Assembly: GCA_021776775.1 (NCBI GenBank)
Contig: JAJFFE010000245.1
Coordinates: forward strand, 1-64,000
Source: Planctomycetota bacterium
GTDB taxonomy: Bacteria > Planctomycetota > UBA8108 > UBA1146 > JAJFFE01
Reading direction: 5' to 3'
Length of the DNA stretch: 64,000 nucleotides
Shown here: in pieces, positions 24,533 to 33,706 of the stretch
How positions within the stretch are numbered: the stretch's first letter is position 1
Layout of the letters: each line of letters opens with the position of its first letter
Notes under the pieces: generated by a model
Told to the model about the DNA's origin: nothing
What the model saw: the letters and a program-made list of their open reading frames with translations, nothing else
The model's database searches: none
Made by a program: the position numbers and the translations under genes

Positions 24533-27500
24533 ATGTCGGGTAACGCCAAGTGTCAGCGATCCCTTTGGATCGTCGGTTTCGTATTGTGCATCGGTTGCTT
24601 GTTTGCCCCCGTGACACAAGCGATGAGCCCGCTCATCTTCATGATGGGCGCAATGGTCGATAGCGACGGGGATGGCGTCGACGACACCATCGATAACTGC
24701 CCGACCGTGTTCAACCCTGACCAAAGCGACGTCGACGGCGACGGCGTCGGGGATCTGTGCGACAACTGCGCAGGGACCGCGAACCCGCTGCAAGAAGATG
24801 CCGACGCGGATGGATTCGGGGACGCGTGTGACAACTGTTCCACCTTCAACCCGACGCAGGCTGACGGCGACGGCGACGGCGTCGGTGATGACTGCGACAA
24901 CTGTCCGTTCATTTCCAACCCGCTGCAGACCGATTCCGACAGCGACGGGGTGGGCGACGCTTGCGACAACTGCCCGACCATGAGCAACAGCGATCAAGCC
25001 GACGGCGACAGCGATGGAGTCGGCGACGTTTGTGACAACTGCTCGATAGACGACAACCCGCTTCAGGAAGATGGCGACGGGGACGGGGTCGGCGACGCGT
25101 GTGACAACTGTCCGACCATCGCCAACCCGGGCCAAGTTCTCACCGACTGCAACCTCAACGGTGTCTGCGACGACATCGACATCTCCCTTGGAACCAGCGA
25201 AGACTGCAACTTCAACGGCGTTCCCGACGAGTGCGAAGGTCTTCCGCAACAGCGTATCGACTTGGCGACTGGCGCCCTCAACGATCTGTTCGGAGGTTCG
25301 GTCGATATCGACGGTGACGTGATGGTGGTCGGCGCCCCGAACCGCGAGGCGGGTGGTGTCGACCGCGGGGCGGCATACGTGTACCGGCACGACGGGACGT
25401 CGTGGGTTTTCGAACAAGAACTCATCGCTTCGGATGGAACAGACTCCGACGTGTTCGGAGACTCCGTCTCCGTCAGCGGAGACGTGATTGCGGTTGGCGC
25501 CATGGACGACGCCATCGCCGCGATGGCCGGAGCCGTCTACATGTTCCGCTTCGACGGATCGACCTGGACCGAGGAAGAGAAGCTGACAGCGGCCGCGGGC
25601 GCCGCCAATGACCTCTTCGGAGCCGCCGTCGATCTCGCCGGAAGTGTGCTAGCGATCGGGGCGCCCGGCGTTTCAAGCGACACCGGAACCCTCTACGTGC
25701 ATCGCTACAACGGTAGTGCTTGGGCCCTCGACCAGACCTTTGCTCCTGCATCTCTCGTCGCTGGAGATCTCTACGGCGCAGCCGTGACTCTGGAAGCAGC
25801 GCGCGTGGTGGGAGGGGCACCCGGAAACGGGGCCGGCAAAGCGTACGTGCACGACTACGACGGTTTGACCTGGAACGAGATACAAACGCTGACCGCGTCC
25901 GACGGGGTCGCCGGCGACGGGTTCGGAGAGGCGGCGGACGTTCAGGGGGCGGCGATTGTGATCGGCGCTTCGGCGACTGTCTCTGGAACTCCCGGCGCGG
26001 CGTACGTCTACTTGTTCGGCGGAGTGACGTGGACCGAAGACCAAAAGTTGACAGCTTCGGATGGCGTCAACGGGGACCGCTTCGGTGCCGCGGTCGCGAT
26101 CGCCAGTGATCTCATCGTCGTAGGGGCGCCGCTTCACGATGTTCTGATCGACGGTGGTGCCGCGTACGTCTTCCACGATATTGCGGGAACGTGGACCGAA
26201 GACGACATGCTGGTGGCGAGCGACGCGACTACGGGCGCGCGTTACGGCGGAAGCTTGGCGCTCAGCAAGATCGACTTGGTAATCGGGGCAAGTAAGGGCG
26301 ATGGCGTTACCGCCAACATGGGGGTTGCGTACGCCTACGCGGTGTCCGGCGACTGCAACGCCAACGGAGTAACCGACAGCTGCGACCTTGCGGCGGGCAC
26401 GAGTCTCGACTGCAACAACAACGGCATTCCCGACGAGTGTGACATTTCGCTCGGCTACAGCGTCGACTGCAACCTGAACGGCGTTCCGGACGAGTGTGAA
26501 GGCCCCGACCTGGTGATCACCGCGCAGCCGGTGACGCAAGACGTCTGCGAAGGTGACCTTGTCACGCTGTCGGTGACCGCGACCGGTACCGGAAGCTTGG
26601 GGTACCAGTGGCGCAAAGACGGCGTCGACATCGCGGGCGCAACCAGCCTTAGCTACGCGATCGGCGTGTTTGCCGCTGGAGACATCGGTAGCTACACCGT
26701 GCAGATCACCAGCGATTGCGATTCTCTGGAGAGCGACGCTGCGATCCTGAGCTTCCTCAGCGACCGCATGATCAGCTCGTTCGGCCCGCTAGACCCGACG
26801 CTGTGCGAAGGCGGCGCGGTCACGTTCACCGTGACGGCTACGGGATCGCCGCCGCTGAGCTACCAGTGGCGTAAGGGCGGGATTGCTATCTCTGGAGCGA
26901 CGTCGAGCACACTGACGCTCGATCCGCTCGCCGCCGGCGACGGTGGGGTGTACTCAGTCGCCGTCTCCAACGGCTGCGACAGTGCTATCTCGGTCGACTC
27001 GACGTTGACCGTCGAAACCCTCCCGACGATCACCACCCAGCCGGCCAGTCAGACGATCTGCGTCGGCGACGCCGCGACACTGAGTCTCGCAGCCACGGCA
27101 CAGGGGACGATCTCGTACCAGTGGCGAAAAGACACGATCGATATCGCGGGGGCTAACGCCTCGAGTTACCTACTCGATCCGATCATCGCGACCGACGCCG
27201 CGAGCTACGACTGCGTCTTGACGACCAACTGCGGCGCTGAAATGACGACGGCGGCGATCCTCACCGTCGAGACCGAACCGTCGATCACGGGCCAACCGAG
27301 TGGCGGTACGCTTTGCGTCGGTGACGCGCTCAGTTTGAGCGTTACTTCGACCGGGTCGCTTCCGATCACGTACCAGTGGCGAAGAGACGGCATCGCGATC
27401 GGTGGCGCCACGGGGTCGGCGCTCACGATCGACCCGGTCGCCGCCGGAGACGCCGGAACCTATACCTGCGACGTCGGCAATGACTGTGGTGCTGAAACCA

Positions 27501-30500
27501 GCGTGGGCGCACCGGTCGCCGTTCTGATTCCCGTTTCCATCAGTGGCCAACCGGCGGGTGCGACCCTTTGCGAAGGCGCAACCCAGACATTCACGGTCAC
27601 GGCGACGGGCGACGGTATCAGCTACCAATGGCGCAAAGATACTGCTCCGATTGGTGGCGCGACGATCGCGTCGTACTCGATTGCCAGTGCCGTGGCCGCC
27701 GACTCCGGCTCGTACGATTGCGTCGTGACCGGGTCGTGCGGTGCGGTGACCAGCGCGGCCGCCGTTCTCTTGGTCGAGACCGCTCCGGTTATCACCTTGG
27801 ATCCGTCGGGCGCCAGTCCGTGCGAAGGCGACGCCGTCACGCTCAGTGTCGCAGCGTCGGGTTCGCCGACCCTCTCGTATCAGTGGCGCAAGAACGGAGT
27901 CGACGTCGGCGGCGCTACCGCATCGAGCTACTCGATCGCTTCGGCGATCTTGGGCGACTCCGGTTCCTACACCTGCGTCGTGAGCAATAACTGCGGTGCG
28001 CCGGAAAGCGCGGCCGCGGGGTTGACGGTCCTCCAGACCACGGCAATCACGTCTACTCCGGTGGGTGCTACCGTTTGTGAAGGTGTCTCGCACACCTTTA
28101 CGGTTGCCGCCGACGGATCGACATTGAGCTACGCGTGGTTCAAGGACGGCGTCTTGATCGGCGGCGCGACGGCCACGAGCTACACCATCGCTGCCGCCGC
28201 TACGAGCGACGCCGCCGACTACACCTGCACCGTGACCGGGGACTGCGGAGTCGAAACTACCGCAGCTGCGACGCTCGTCGTCGAGGCTCCCGCCGTGATC
28301 ACCGCTGATCCGGTCAGCGCGACGCCGTGTGTCGGGGATGCAATCAACTTGTTCGTCACTGCGACCGGCACCGTTCCGGTGACGTACCAGTGGCGCAAAG
28401 ACGGAGTGGCTATCGGCGGCGCGACCACGTCGACGTTCACGATCGCCGTCGCCGCGTCGGCAGACTCGGGTTCGTATACGTGTCTCGTCTCCAACAGCTG
28501 CGCCACTCCTGAGAGCTCCGCCGCGGTGATCAACGTGCTCGAGCCGGTCGTCATAACGGCGTCGCCGTTGGCCGCGACGGTTTGCGAAGGTGACGCTCAC
28601 ACGTTCACCGTCAGCGCGACCGGGGATGGACTGACGTATCAGTGGCGTAAGGATGCGACGCCAATCGCCGGCGCGACGACCGGGTCCTATACGATCGCGT
28701 CCGCGGTCGCCGCCGACTCTGGTGCCTACGACTGCGTCGTCACCGGATCGTGCACGACCGAGACGAGCGCCGCGGCGACGTTCACCGCGGAAGTCGCAGC
28801 GGTCATCACGGTCGACCCGATCGGTGCCACGCCATGCGTCGGCACCCCGATCAACTTGTCGGTCACGGCGACGGGGACGGCTCCCTTGGCTTACCAGTGG
28901 CGTCGCGACGGTGTCGCTATTGCCGGCGCAACCACGTCGTCCTACACGATTGCGTTCGCCGGATTGGCGAACTCCGGGTCTTACACCTGTGTCGTCACCA
29001 ACAACTGCGCGGCACCGGTCAGTGGCGCGGCGGTGGTCAACGTTCTCGAGCCGGTGTCGATCTCCGGATCGCCGGCGTCGGCAACCGTGTGCGAAGGTGA
29101 CGCCAACACGTTCACCGTCACCGCGAGCGGTGACGGCCTCAGCTACCAATGGCGTAAAGACGGAGCTGCGATCGGAGGCGCGACGGGGGCTTCCTATACG
29201 ATCGCTTCCGCGGTGGCCGCTGACTCCGGTTCGTATGACTGTGTGGTAACGGGCTCGTGCAATACCGAGACTAGCGGCGGCGCGACGTTTACGGCGGAAG
29301 TCGCCGCCACGATCACGCTTGAGCCGCTGGGGTCGACGCCGTGTGTGGGTGACTCATTGACACTCAACATCTTGGCGTCCGGTACGCCGCCATTGGCCTA
29401 CCAATGGCGTAAAGACGGTGTCGACGTGGCGGGCGAAGTGAGCGCAACCTTGTCGCTCGGCGCCGCTGAAGTGTCGGACACCGCCTCGTACACCTGCTTC
29501 GTTTCCAACGGTTGTGGGTCCGACGTGAGCGCGTCGGCCGTGGTTGTCGTTCGCGAGCCGGTGACGATCGTGACCGGCCCGGTGGGGGCGACGATCTGCG
29601 AAGGCGCCGCGTACACGCTGAGTGTTGCGGCGACCGGCCACGGGTTGAGCTACCAGTGGCGACGAAACGGGGCCGATATCGCGGCCGCTACGAGCGCGTC
29701 CTACGTGATCGGTTCGAGTGTCGCTGCCGACGCTGGCTCTTATGCGTGCGTCGTGACCGGGACCTGCTCGACCGAGACGACGGCTGCGGTCTCGCTGATC
29801 GTCAACGTTGCGGCCACGATCACGTTGGATCCGACGGGCGCTACGGTTTGCCCGGGTCAAATGACGTCATTCAGCATTCTCGGTTCGGGAACGCCACCGT
29901 TGAGTTACGTGTGGAAGCTGGACGGGGCGATCATTCCGGGCGCGACTTCCTCGACTTACTCGCTGCTGTTGCCGACCGCCGGTAACGCCGGTGACTACAC
30001 GTGCGAGATCTCGAACTCGTGTGGCTCGGAGGAGAGCGCGGCGGCCACGCTCGTCGTCAACGATCCGCTCTTCGTGACCGGCGAGCCGACCGACGCCACG
30101 ATCTGTTTGGGCGATCCGCACACCTTCACGGTCGTCGCCACCGGCGACGGAATCGCGTACCAGTGGCGCAAGAACGGTGGCTCGATCGGCGGAGCTACCG
30201 GAGCTAGCTTCACGATTCCCGCGGTCGCAGTGAGTGACGCGGGCCTCTACGACTGCCAAGTGACGGCGGACTGTGGAGCCGAGCTCACGACGTTGGTGAC
30301 GTTGACCCCGTTGGCCCCGGCCGCGATCACGGTGGATCCCACCGGCGATAGTGTTTGTCCGGGCACGCCAGTGTCATTCTCCATTGGCGCTTCGGGTGGC
30401 GCGTTGAGTTACCAGTGGAAGCGTGACGGCGTCGACATCCCCGGCGCCACCGCGGCGACCTACTCTTTGGCCATTCCGACGGCGTTCGATGCTGGCGACT

Positions 30501-32113
30501 ACAGCTGTGAGGTGTCGAACCAGTGCGCGACGGCCGTGAGTGGCCCGGCGACGCTGACCATTCTTGAAGGAGCGACGGTGACCTCTTCGCCTCCGCCCGC
30601 GGGAGTGTGTCTCGGTGCGAGCCATACGTTCTCGATCACGGCTACCGGCGCCTCGCTGACGTACCAGTGGCGGCGCAACGGGTCGCCTTTGGCCGGCGCG
30701 ACGGCTCCGTCTTACACGGTTGCCGCGGTTTCGGTCGGTGACGCCGGATCGTACGACTGCGTCGTCACCGGCAGCTGTGGGCTCGCCGTGAGTTCGCCGG
30801 CACTACTTACCGCGCTCGCCGCTCCGGGCATAACATTCCAGCCGGGTTCGGCGAGTGGTTGCACGGGCGACTCCGCTACCATCTCGGTGTTCGCGACGGG
30901 GTCGTCTCCGCTGACGTACCAGTGGGCACTTGACGGAGTGGCGATTGCCGGCGCGGTCTCGGCGACGCTGACGCTCGACCCGTTGGCACTTGCCGACAAC
31001 GGTACCTACGTGTGCACGATCGCCAACGGCTGCGGATCGATCGCCACGAACCCGGTCACCGTGATCGTACTCGAGAGCGTTAGCATCTCAGCCGACCCCG
31101 CGGACGTTTCGCTGTGCGCCGGTTTGCCGCACACCTTCTCGGTAACCGCAGCGGGCGCGGGACTCACCTACCAGTGGCGCAAAGACGGCGTCGACCTCGC
31201 GGGCGAAGTCGCTTCGACCTACAGCATCGCGTCGATTGGGCTGCTCAATGGCGGCTCGTACGACTGCGTTGTCACAGGAACATGCGGCAGTGCGACGAGC
31301 GCCCCGGGCGTCCTGACGGTGCAGACGGCACCGACGATCATCTTCCAACCGACCGGAGCGGAAGCGTGCGTCGGTGGCGACGGCGGGTTCTCGGTATTCG
31401 CCTCGGGCACGGATCCGGTGTCGTTCCAGTGGCGTCTCGACGGAGTCGACCTCCCGGGGGCGACGGGATCGTCGTTGTCGCTGATGGGCGTGTTGCCGAC
31501 CGACTTCGGCAACTACGACTGCGTCATGACTAACTTGTGCGGGACGACAACGACCGTCGTCGTAACCTTGACGGAGGCGCCGCCGACCGTGATCACGACG
31601 CAGCCGACCGATACGTTGGTATGCGTCGGGGCTGGCCTGAACCTGAGCGTTACCGCCACAGGTTCCGGGTTGCTCAGCTACCAATGGCGCAAGGACGGCA
31701 GTGACATCTTCGGGGCGACGTCATCGACCTACTCGACGACCGCGACGGCAACGTCGGACGGAGTCTACGACTGCGCCGTCACCGCGGATTGTGCGACCGC
31801 AATCAGTGATCCGGCCACCGTGACCACGGAACTCTGCGGTGCCATCATGCAGCGCGGAGACGCGAACAACGACGGAACCGGCAACATCGCCGACGCCATC
31901 TTCATCATCAACTGGCAGTTCGTCGGTGGTCCTTCGCTCTGCATGCAGGCCATGGACGCCAACGATGATGAAACCGTCAACGTCGCCGACGTGATCTACC
32001 TGATCAGCTACAACTTCACCGGCGGCCCGGCCCCGCAGCCGCCATTCCCGGCGTGCGGAATCGACCCGACTCCGGGCGCCTTGACGTGCGACACTTACAC
32101 GGCGTGCCCGTAA
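24533..32113 (+). CDS. Giant secreted protein: TSP3 repeats, FG-GAP propeller, 21 Ig-like repeats, dockerin
   Basis: The start at ATG 24533 (GGAG nine bases upstream) opens the signal peptide MSGNAKCQRSLWIVGFVLCI; the ORF-track start lacks this logic. The product has 2526 residues. Order of domains: seven thrombospondin type 3-like calcium repeats (DSDGDGVDD, DGDGVGDACDNCP; about residues 43-240); seven FG-GAP-like blades (FGGSVDIDGDVMVVGAP and variants; about 245-600), enough for one beta-propeller; NANGVTDSCD/NNNGIPDECD motifs; then 21 Ig-like repeats of about 84 residues (VCEGD-TLSV...YQWRKDG...GSYTC); then a dockerin-like pair (RGDANNDGTGNIADA, DANDDETVNVADVI) and the tail CGIDPT...CP. 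It is likely a very long calcium-stabilised surface or matrix protein, for adhesion or cell contact. No enzyme motif is seen. Confidence 0.88.
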   Translation: MSGNAKCQRSLWIVGFVLCIGCLFAPVTQAMSPLIFMMGAMVDSDGDGVDDTIDNCPTVFNPDQSDVDGDGVGDLCDNCAGTANPLQEDADADGFGDACDNCSTFNPTQADGDGDGVGDDCDNCPFISNPLQTDSDSDGVGDACDNCPTMSNSDQADGDSDGVGDVCDNCSIDDNPLQEDGDGDGVGDACDNCPTIANPGQVLTDCNLNGVCDDIDISLGTSEDCNFNGVPDECEGLPQQRIDLATGALNDLFGGSVDIDGDVMVVGAPNREAGGVDRGAAYVYRHDGTSWVFEQELIASDGTDSDVFGDSVSVSGDVIAVGAMDDAIAAMAGAVYMFRFDGSTWTEEEKLTAAAGAANDLFGAAVDLAGSVLAIGAPGVSSDTGTLYVHRYNGSAWALDQTFAPASLVAGDLYGAAVTLEAARVVGGAPGNGAGKAYVHDYDGLTWNEIQTLTASDGVAGDGFGEAADVQGAAIVIGASATVSGTPGAAYVYLFGGVTWTEDQKLTASDGVNGDRFGAAVAIASDLIVVGAPLHDVLIDGGAAYVFHDIAGTWTEDDMLVASDATTGARYGGSLALSKIDLVIGASKGDGVTANMGVAYAYAVSGDCNANGVTDSCDLAAGTSLDCNNNGIPDECDISLGYSVDCNLNGVPDECEGPDLVITAQPVTQDVCEGDLVTLSVTATGTGSLGYQWRKDGVDIAGATSLSYAIGVFAAGDIGSYTVQITSDCDSLESDAAILSFLSDRMISSFGPLDPTLCEGGAVTFTVTATGSPPLSYQWRKGGIAISGATSSTLTLDPLAAGDGGVYSVAVSNGCDSAISVDSTLTVETLPTITTQPASQTICVGDAATLSLAATAQGTISYQWRKDTIDIAGANASSYLLDPIIATDAASYDCVLTTNCGAEMTTAAILTVETEPSITGQPSGGTLCVGDALSLSVTSTGSLPITYQWRRDGIAIGGATGSALTIDPVAAGDAGTYTCDVGNDCGAETSVGAPVAVLIPVSISGQPAGATLCEGATQTFTVTATGDGISYQWRKDTAPIGGATIASYSIASAVAADSGSYDCVVTGSCGAVTSAAAVLLVETAPVITLDPSGASPCEGDAVTLSVAASGSPTLSYQWRKNGVDVGGATASSYSIASAILGDSGSYTCVVSNNCGAPESAAAGLTVLQTTAITSTPVGATVCEGVSHTFTVAADGSTLSYAWFKDGVLIGGATATSYTIAAAATSDAADYTCTVTGDCGVETTAAATLVVEAPAVITADPVSATPCVGDAINLFVTATGTVPVTYQWRKDGVAIGGATTSTFTIAVAASADSGSYTCLVSNSCATPESSAAVINVLEPVVITASPLAATVCEGDAHTFTVSATGDGLTYQWRKDATPIAGATTGSYTIASAVAADSGAYDCVVTGSCTTETSAAATFTAEVAAVITVDPIGATPCVGTPINLSVTATGTAPLAYQWRRDGVAIAGATTSSYTIAFAGLANSGSYTCVVTNNCAAPVSGAAVVNVLEPVSISGSPASATVCEGDANTFTVTASGDGLSYQWRKDGAAIGGATGASYTIASAVAADSGSYDCVVTGSCNTETSGGATFTAEVAATITLEPLGSTPCVGDSLTLNILASGTPPLAYQWRKDGVDVAGEVSATLSLGAAEVSDTASYTCFVSNGCGSDVSASAVVVVREPVTIVTGPVGATICEGAAYTLSVAATGHGLSYQWRRNGADIAAATSASYVIGSSVAADAGSYACVVTGTCSTETTAAVSLIVNVAATITLDPTGATVCPGQMTSFSILGSGTPPLSYVWKLDGAIIPGATSSTYSLLLPTAGNAGDYTCEISNSCGSEESAAATLVVNDPLFVTGEPTDATICLGDPHTFTVVATGDGIAYQWRKNGGSIGGATGASFTIPAVAVSDAGLYDCQVTADCGAELTTLVTLTPLAPAAITVDPTGDSVCPGTPVSFSIGASGGALSYQWKRDGVDIPGATAATYSLAIPTAFDAGDYSCEVSNQCATAVSGPATLTILEGATVTSSPPPAGVCLGASHTFSITATGASLTYQWRRNGSPLAGATAPSYTVAAVSVGDAGSYDCVVTGSCGLAVSSPALLTALAAPGITFQPGSASGCTGDSATISVFATGSSPLTYQWALDGVAIAGAVSATLTLDPLALADNGTYVCTIANGCGSIATNPVTVIVLESVSISADPADVSLCAGLPHTFSVTAAGAGLTYQWRKDGVDLAGEVASTYSIASIGLLNGGSYDCVVTGTCGSATSAPGVLTVQTAPTIIFQPTGAEACVGGDGGFSVFASGTDPVSFQWRLDGVDLPGATGSSLSLMGVLPTDFGNYDCVMTNLCGTTTTVVVTLTEAPPTVITTQPTDTLVCVGAGLNLSVTATGSGLLSYQWRKDGSDIFGATSSTYSTTATATSDGVYDCAVTADCATAISDPATVTTELCGAIMQRGDANNDGTGNIADAIFIINWQFVGGPSLCMQAMDANDDETVNVADVIYLISYNFTGGPAPQPPFPACGIDPTPGALTCDTYTACP
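26511..31830 (+). repeat. Array of 21 tandem Ig-domain coding repeats (~253 bp period)
   Basis: Twenty-one successive units can be counted by their YQWRKDG-type core (unit 7 has YAWFKDG, unit 14 YVWKLDG, unit 18 YQWALDG). DNA spacing averages about 253 bp. Units alternate loosely between two subtypes with ITL-P...PLSYQWR and ISG-P...GLSYQWR starts, suggesting duplication in pairs. The repeats also create long false ORFs on the minus strand. Confidence 0.85.
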
Positions 32114-32132
32114 CGCGCGTCACCGACCATTG

Positions 32133-32178
32133 AAGAAGGGGCAGGGCAGAGCACTCACTCTAACCCGCCCCTTCTTTT
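32133..32178 (+). terminator. Rho-independent-like terminator after the giant Ig protein gene
   Basis: AAGAAGGGGC (32133-32142) and GCCCCTTCTT (32167-32176) form a perfect 10-bp stem around a 24-base loop, followed by TT and a C-rich stretch, 20 bases after the stop codon. The long loop is unusual, and the right arm itself provides the pyrimidine run. Confidence 0.6.
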
Positions 32179-32226
32179 CACCCCGCCCCCGGGTCTTTCC
32201 TTTTCACCCCGCCCCCGGGTCTTTCC
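32175..32226 (-). repeat. REP-like repeats, two tandem copies (left flank of the transposase)
   Basis: Two exact, adjacent 26-bp units (TTTTCACCCCGCCCCCGGGT...) lie between the terminator and the transposase gene. On the minus strand the core is GACCCGGGGGCGGGGTG, the same core as in the three units at 33625-33701 but in the opposite orientation relative to the gene's other side. The rest of the gap to 32461 shows no gene. Confidence 0.7.
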
Positions 32227-32461
32227 GTGATGATCACTTCGGACTCACGGCCAGGCGCACAAACGTGGGTGAATCGCGAGAGTTGGTACAGATCCGACTG
32301 GACTGAGGCATAGAAGAACAAGCCGGCGCGGGTTCTGAGCACCGTTTTGGCCTTGTCCCAATTCCGATGGTCACGAGGCTCCCGGTCGACGTTCTTTCGA
32401 GCGCCGGCGAGAAGCCTCTTCTCTTGGCCGAACGCCAAGAATGTCGATCAGTGCCGAGTCA

Positions 32462-33406
32462 CTACGGTTCGGCGGCCAGTAGCGCACTCCAGATGCATTC
32501 GGTCCAGGGGGCTCGGTCGAACCCGAGTCGGAAGTGCATCACCCAAGTACCGATCGGAAACGTGACGTGCTTCTCTCCGCTGCGAACTTGATCCAGGACC
32601 ATCCGATATTGTTGATTCCGGCGCCGACGCCACTCGAGCATGGAGATGCGTAGGGGCGTGTTCTTGCACGCAATGTGTGGCTTGCGCTCGAACAGCGGCG
32701 GGTCTTGTTTGGGGCTTGTCGTGGGCAACTGTCGGAGGATCTTCTTGCGACCGGCGAAACTCTTTCCAGAACGAGCCATCTCTTCGCGCTTGTCGTGCTC
32801 TTGACGGTTGTGCTCTTCCGACATCAGCTGTCGAAGCTCCTCTTGTGAGCAATCGAGCACCTTCGGGATGGCGAACGTCGCGGTCATGCTCTCCGGTAGC
32901 TCTCCCTCCGGATCGTAGAACGTCTCGGAGCGTTTCGCGGTCAGTTGTAAGCGGCCCATTTCACAAGGACGAACACACACGCCCGGCCACTTCTTCGCGT
33001 GCGAGACGAGTTCGGCCGCGACCGCCTGCATGGAGACATAGCAGCCGCGCGCGATCAAGTCCTCGGCGAACGGGGCGACCATTACATCGTTGACTCCTTC
33101 CGGGTCGAGCAGGTTGCCCCGTCTCCCCCGAAGGGCATTCGTCGAGCGGCTCAAGAGACTGAAGAAGCGAGTGTTGTATTCCGGGAGTCGGTCTCCCTCG
33201 ACGTCCGTCAGCAAGCTGTGACCGTGGTTCGACAGAAGAGTCACAAGATGATGGACGACATTCGTGGCCCCCTCGGCGTACCCGAGGAGGTAGATGAAGT
33301 TTTGGGTCGTCAGTTCGTCGGGGCGAAACCAGAATTGGCCAGTCGTGGTCCGGAAACTGAGCTGATGGATCGAGCCGGGTGGGCTGATGACGAGTGGGGT
33401 AGCCAC
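32462..33406 (-). CDS. IS200/Y1-type transposase, REP-associated (RAYT-like)
   Basis: A 314-residue protein whose first half fits the HUH/Y1 transposase fold. VISPPGSIHQLSFRTTTGQF at the start, FRPDE, and the metal-binding pair HGH (61-63) in LLSNHGHSLLTDVEGDRLPE are the usual sequence of REP-associated tyrosine transposases, as is the later GCYVSMQAVAAELVSHAKKW (candidate nucleophile Tyr123) before WPGV. The second half (PESMTATFAIPKV...FERKPHIACKN) continues in the way typical of the long planctomycete and delta-proteobacterial members. It would cut and join single-stranded DNA. GC-rich REP-like units flank the gene on both sides, which supports the RAYT assignment. No frameshift is seen, so it may be active. 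Confidence 0.8.
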   Translation of the reverse strand: MATPLVISPPGSIHQLSFRTTTGQFWFRPDELTTQNFIYLLGYAEGATNVVHHLVTLLSNHGHSLLTDVEGDRLPEYNTRFFSLLSRSTNALRGRRGNLLDPEGVNDVMVAPFAEDLIARGCYVSMQAVAAELVSHAKKWPGVCVRPCEMGRLQLTAKRSETFYDPEGELPESMTATFAIPKVLDCSQEELRQLMSEEHNRQEHDKREEMARSGKSFAGRKKILRQLPTTSPKQDPPLFERKPHIACKNTPLRISMLEWRRRRNQQYRMVLDQVRSGEKHVTFPIGTWVMHFRLGFDRAPWTECIWSALLAAEP

Positions 33407-33624
33407 GAGAGTCGCCTCCTTGGAGAGGCGATGGCTGCATCCGGCGCGCCAAGCTCTGAGTGAGTAGGGAGCCAGCTCTTATCCGAGGAACGAGCGAGAA
33501 CGCACGGTCGAGCGCGGCGATTTTCCGACGGACTCGTTCAAGAGCGACTCGCTACAGGTTGATGGTCCGTTTCAGGACCCGTGGGTTCCGGGACATCGCA
33601 TGTACCATCAGATGCTAGCGAGAT

Positions 33625-33701
33625 GACCCGGGGGCGGGGGTGGAGCGAGCGAGATGACCCGGGGGCGGGGGTGGAGCGGACCCGGGGGCGGGGGTGGAGC
33701 G
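33625..33701 (+). repeat. REP-like repeats, three copies (right flank of the transposase)
   Basis: Three copies of GACCCGGGGGCGGGGGTGGA-GCG begin at 33625, 33656 and 33679; the first two are spaced 31 bases with a shared GCGAGAT linker, and the third abuts the second. They share the core of the two units at 32175-32226. They lie upstream of the transposase and end six bases before the stop of the next gene. No gene is seen between 33407 and 33624. Confidence 0.7.
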
Positions 33702-33706
33702 TGCGG

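Noticed and set aside
27170-29149. 659-residue ORF on the minus strand
   Set aside because: It is antisense to the Ig repeat array. Its length is a by-product of periodic codon usage in the repeats, and its Arg/Asp/Gly-rich sequence is not protein-like.
26511-31830. CRISPR-like periodic repeats
   Set aside because: The period is about 253 bp, the repeats diverge and they keep one open frame coding for Ig domains, so this is a protein repeat array.
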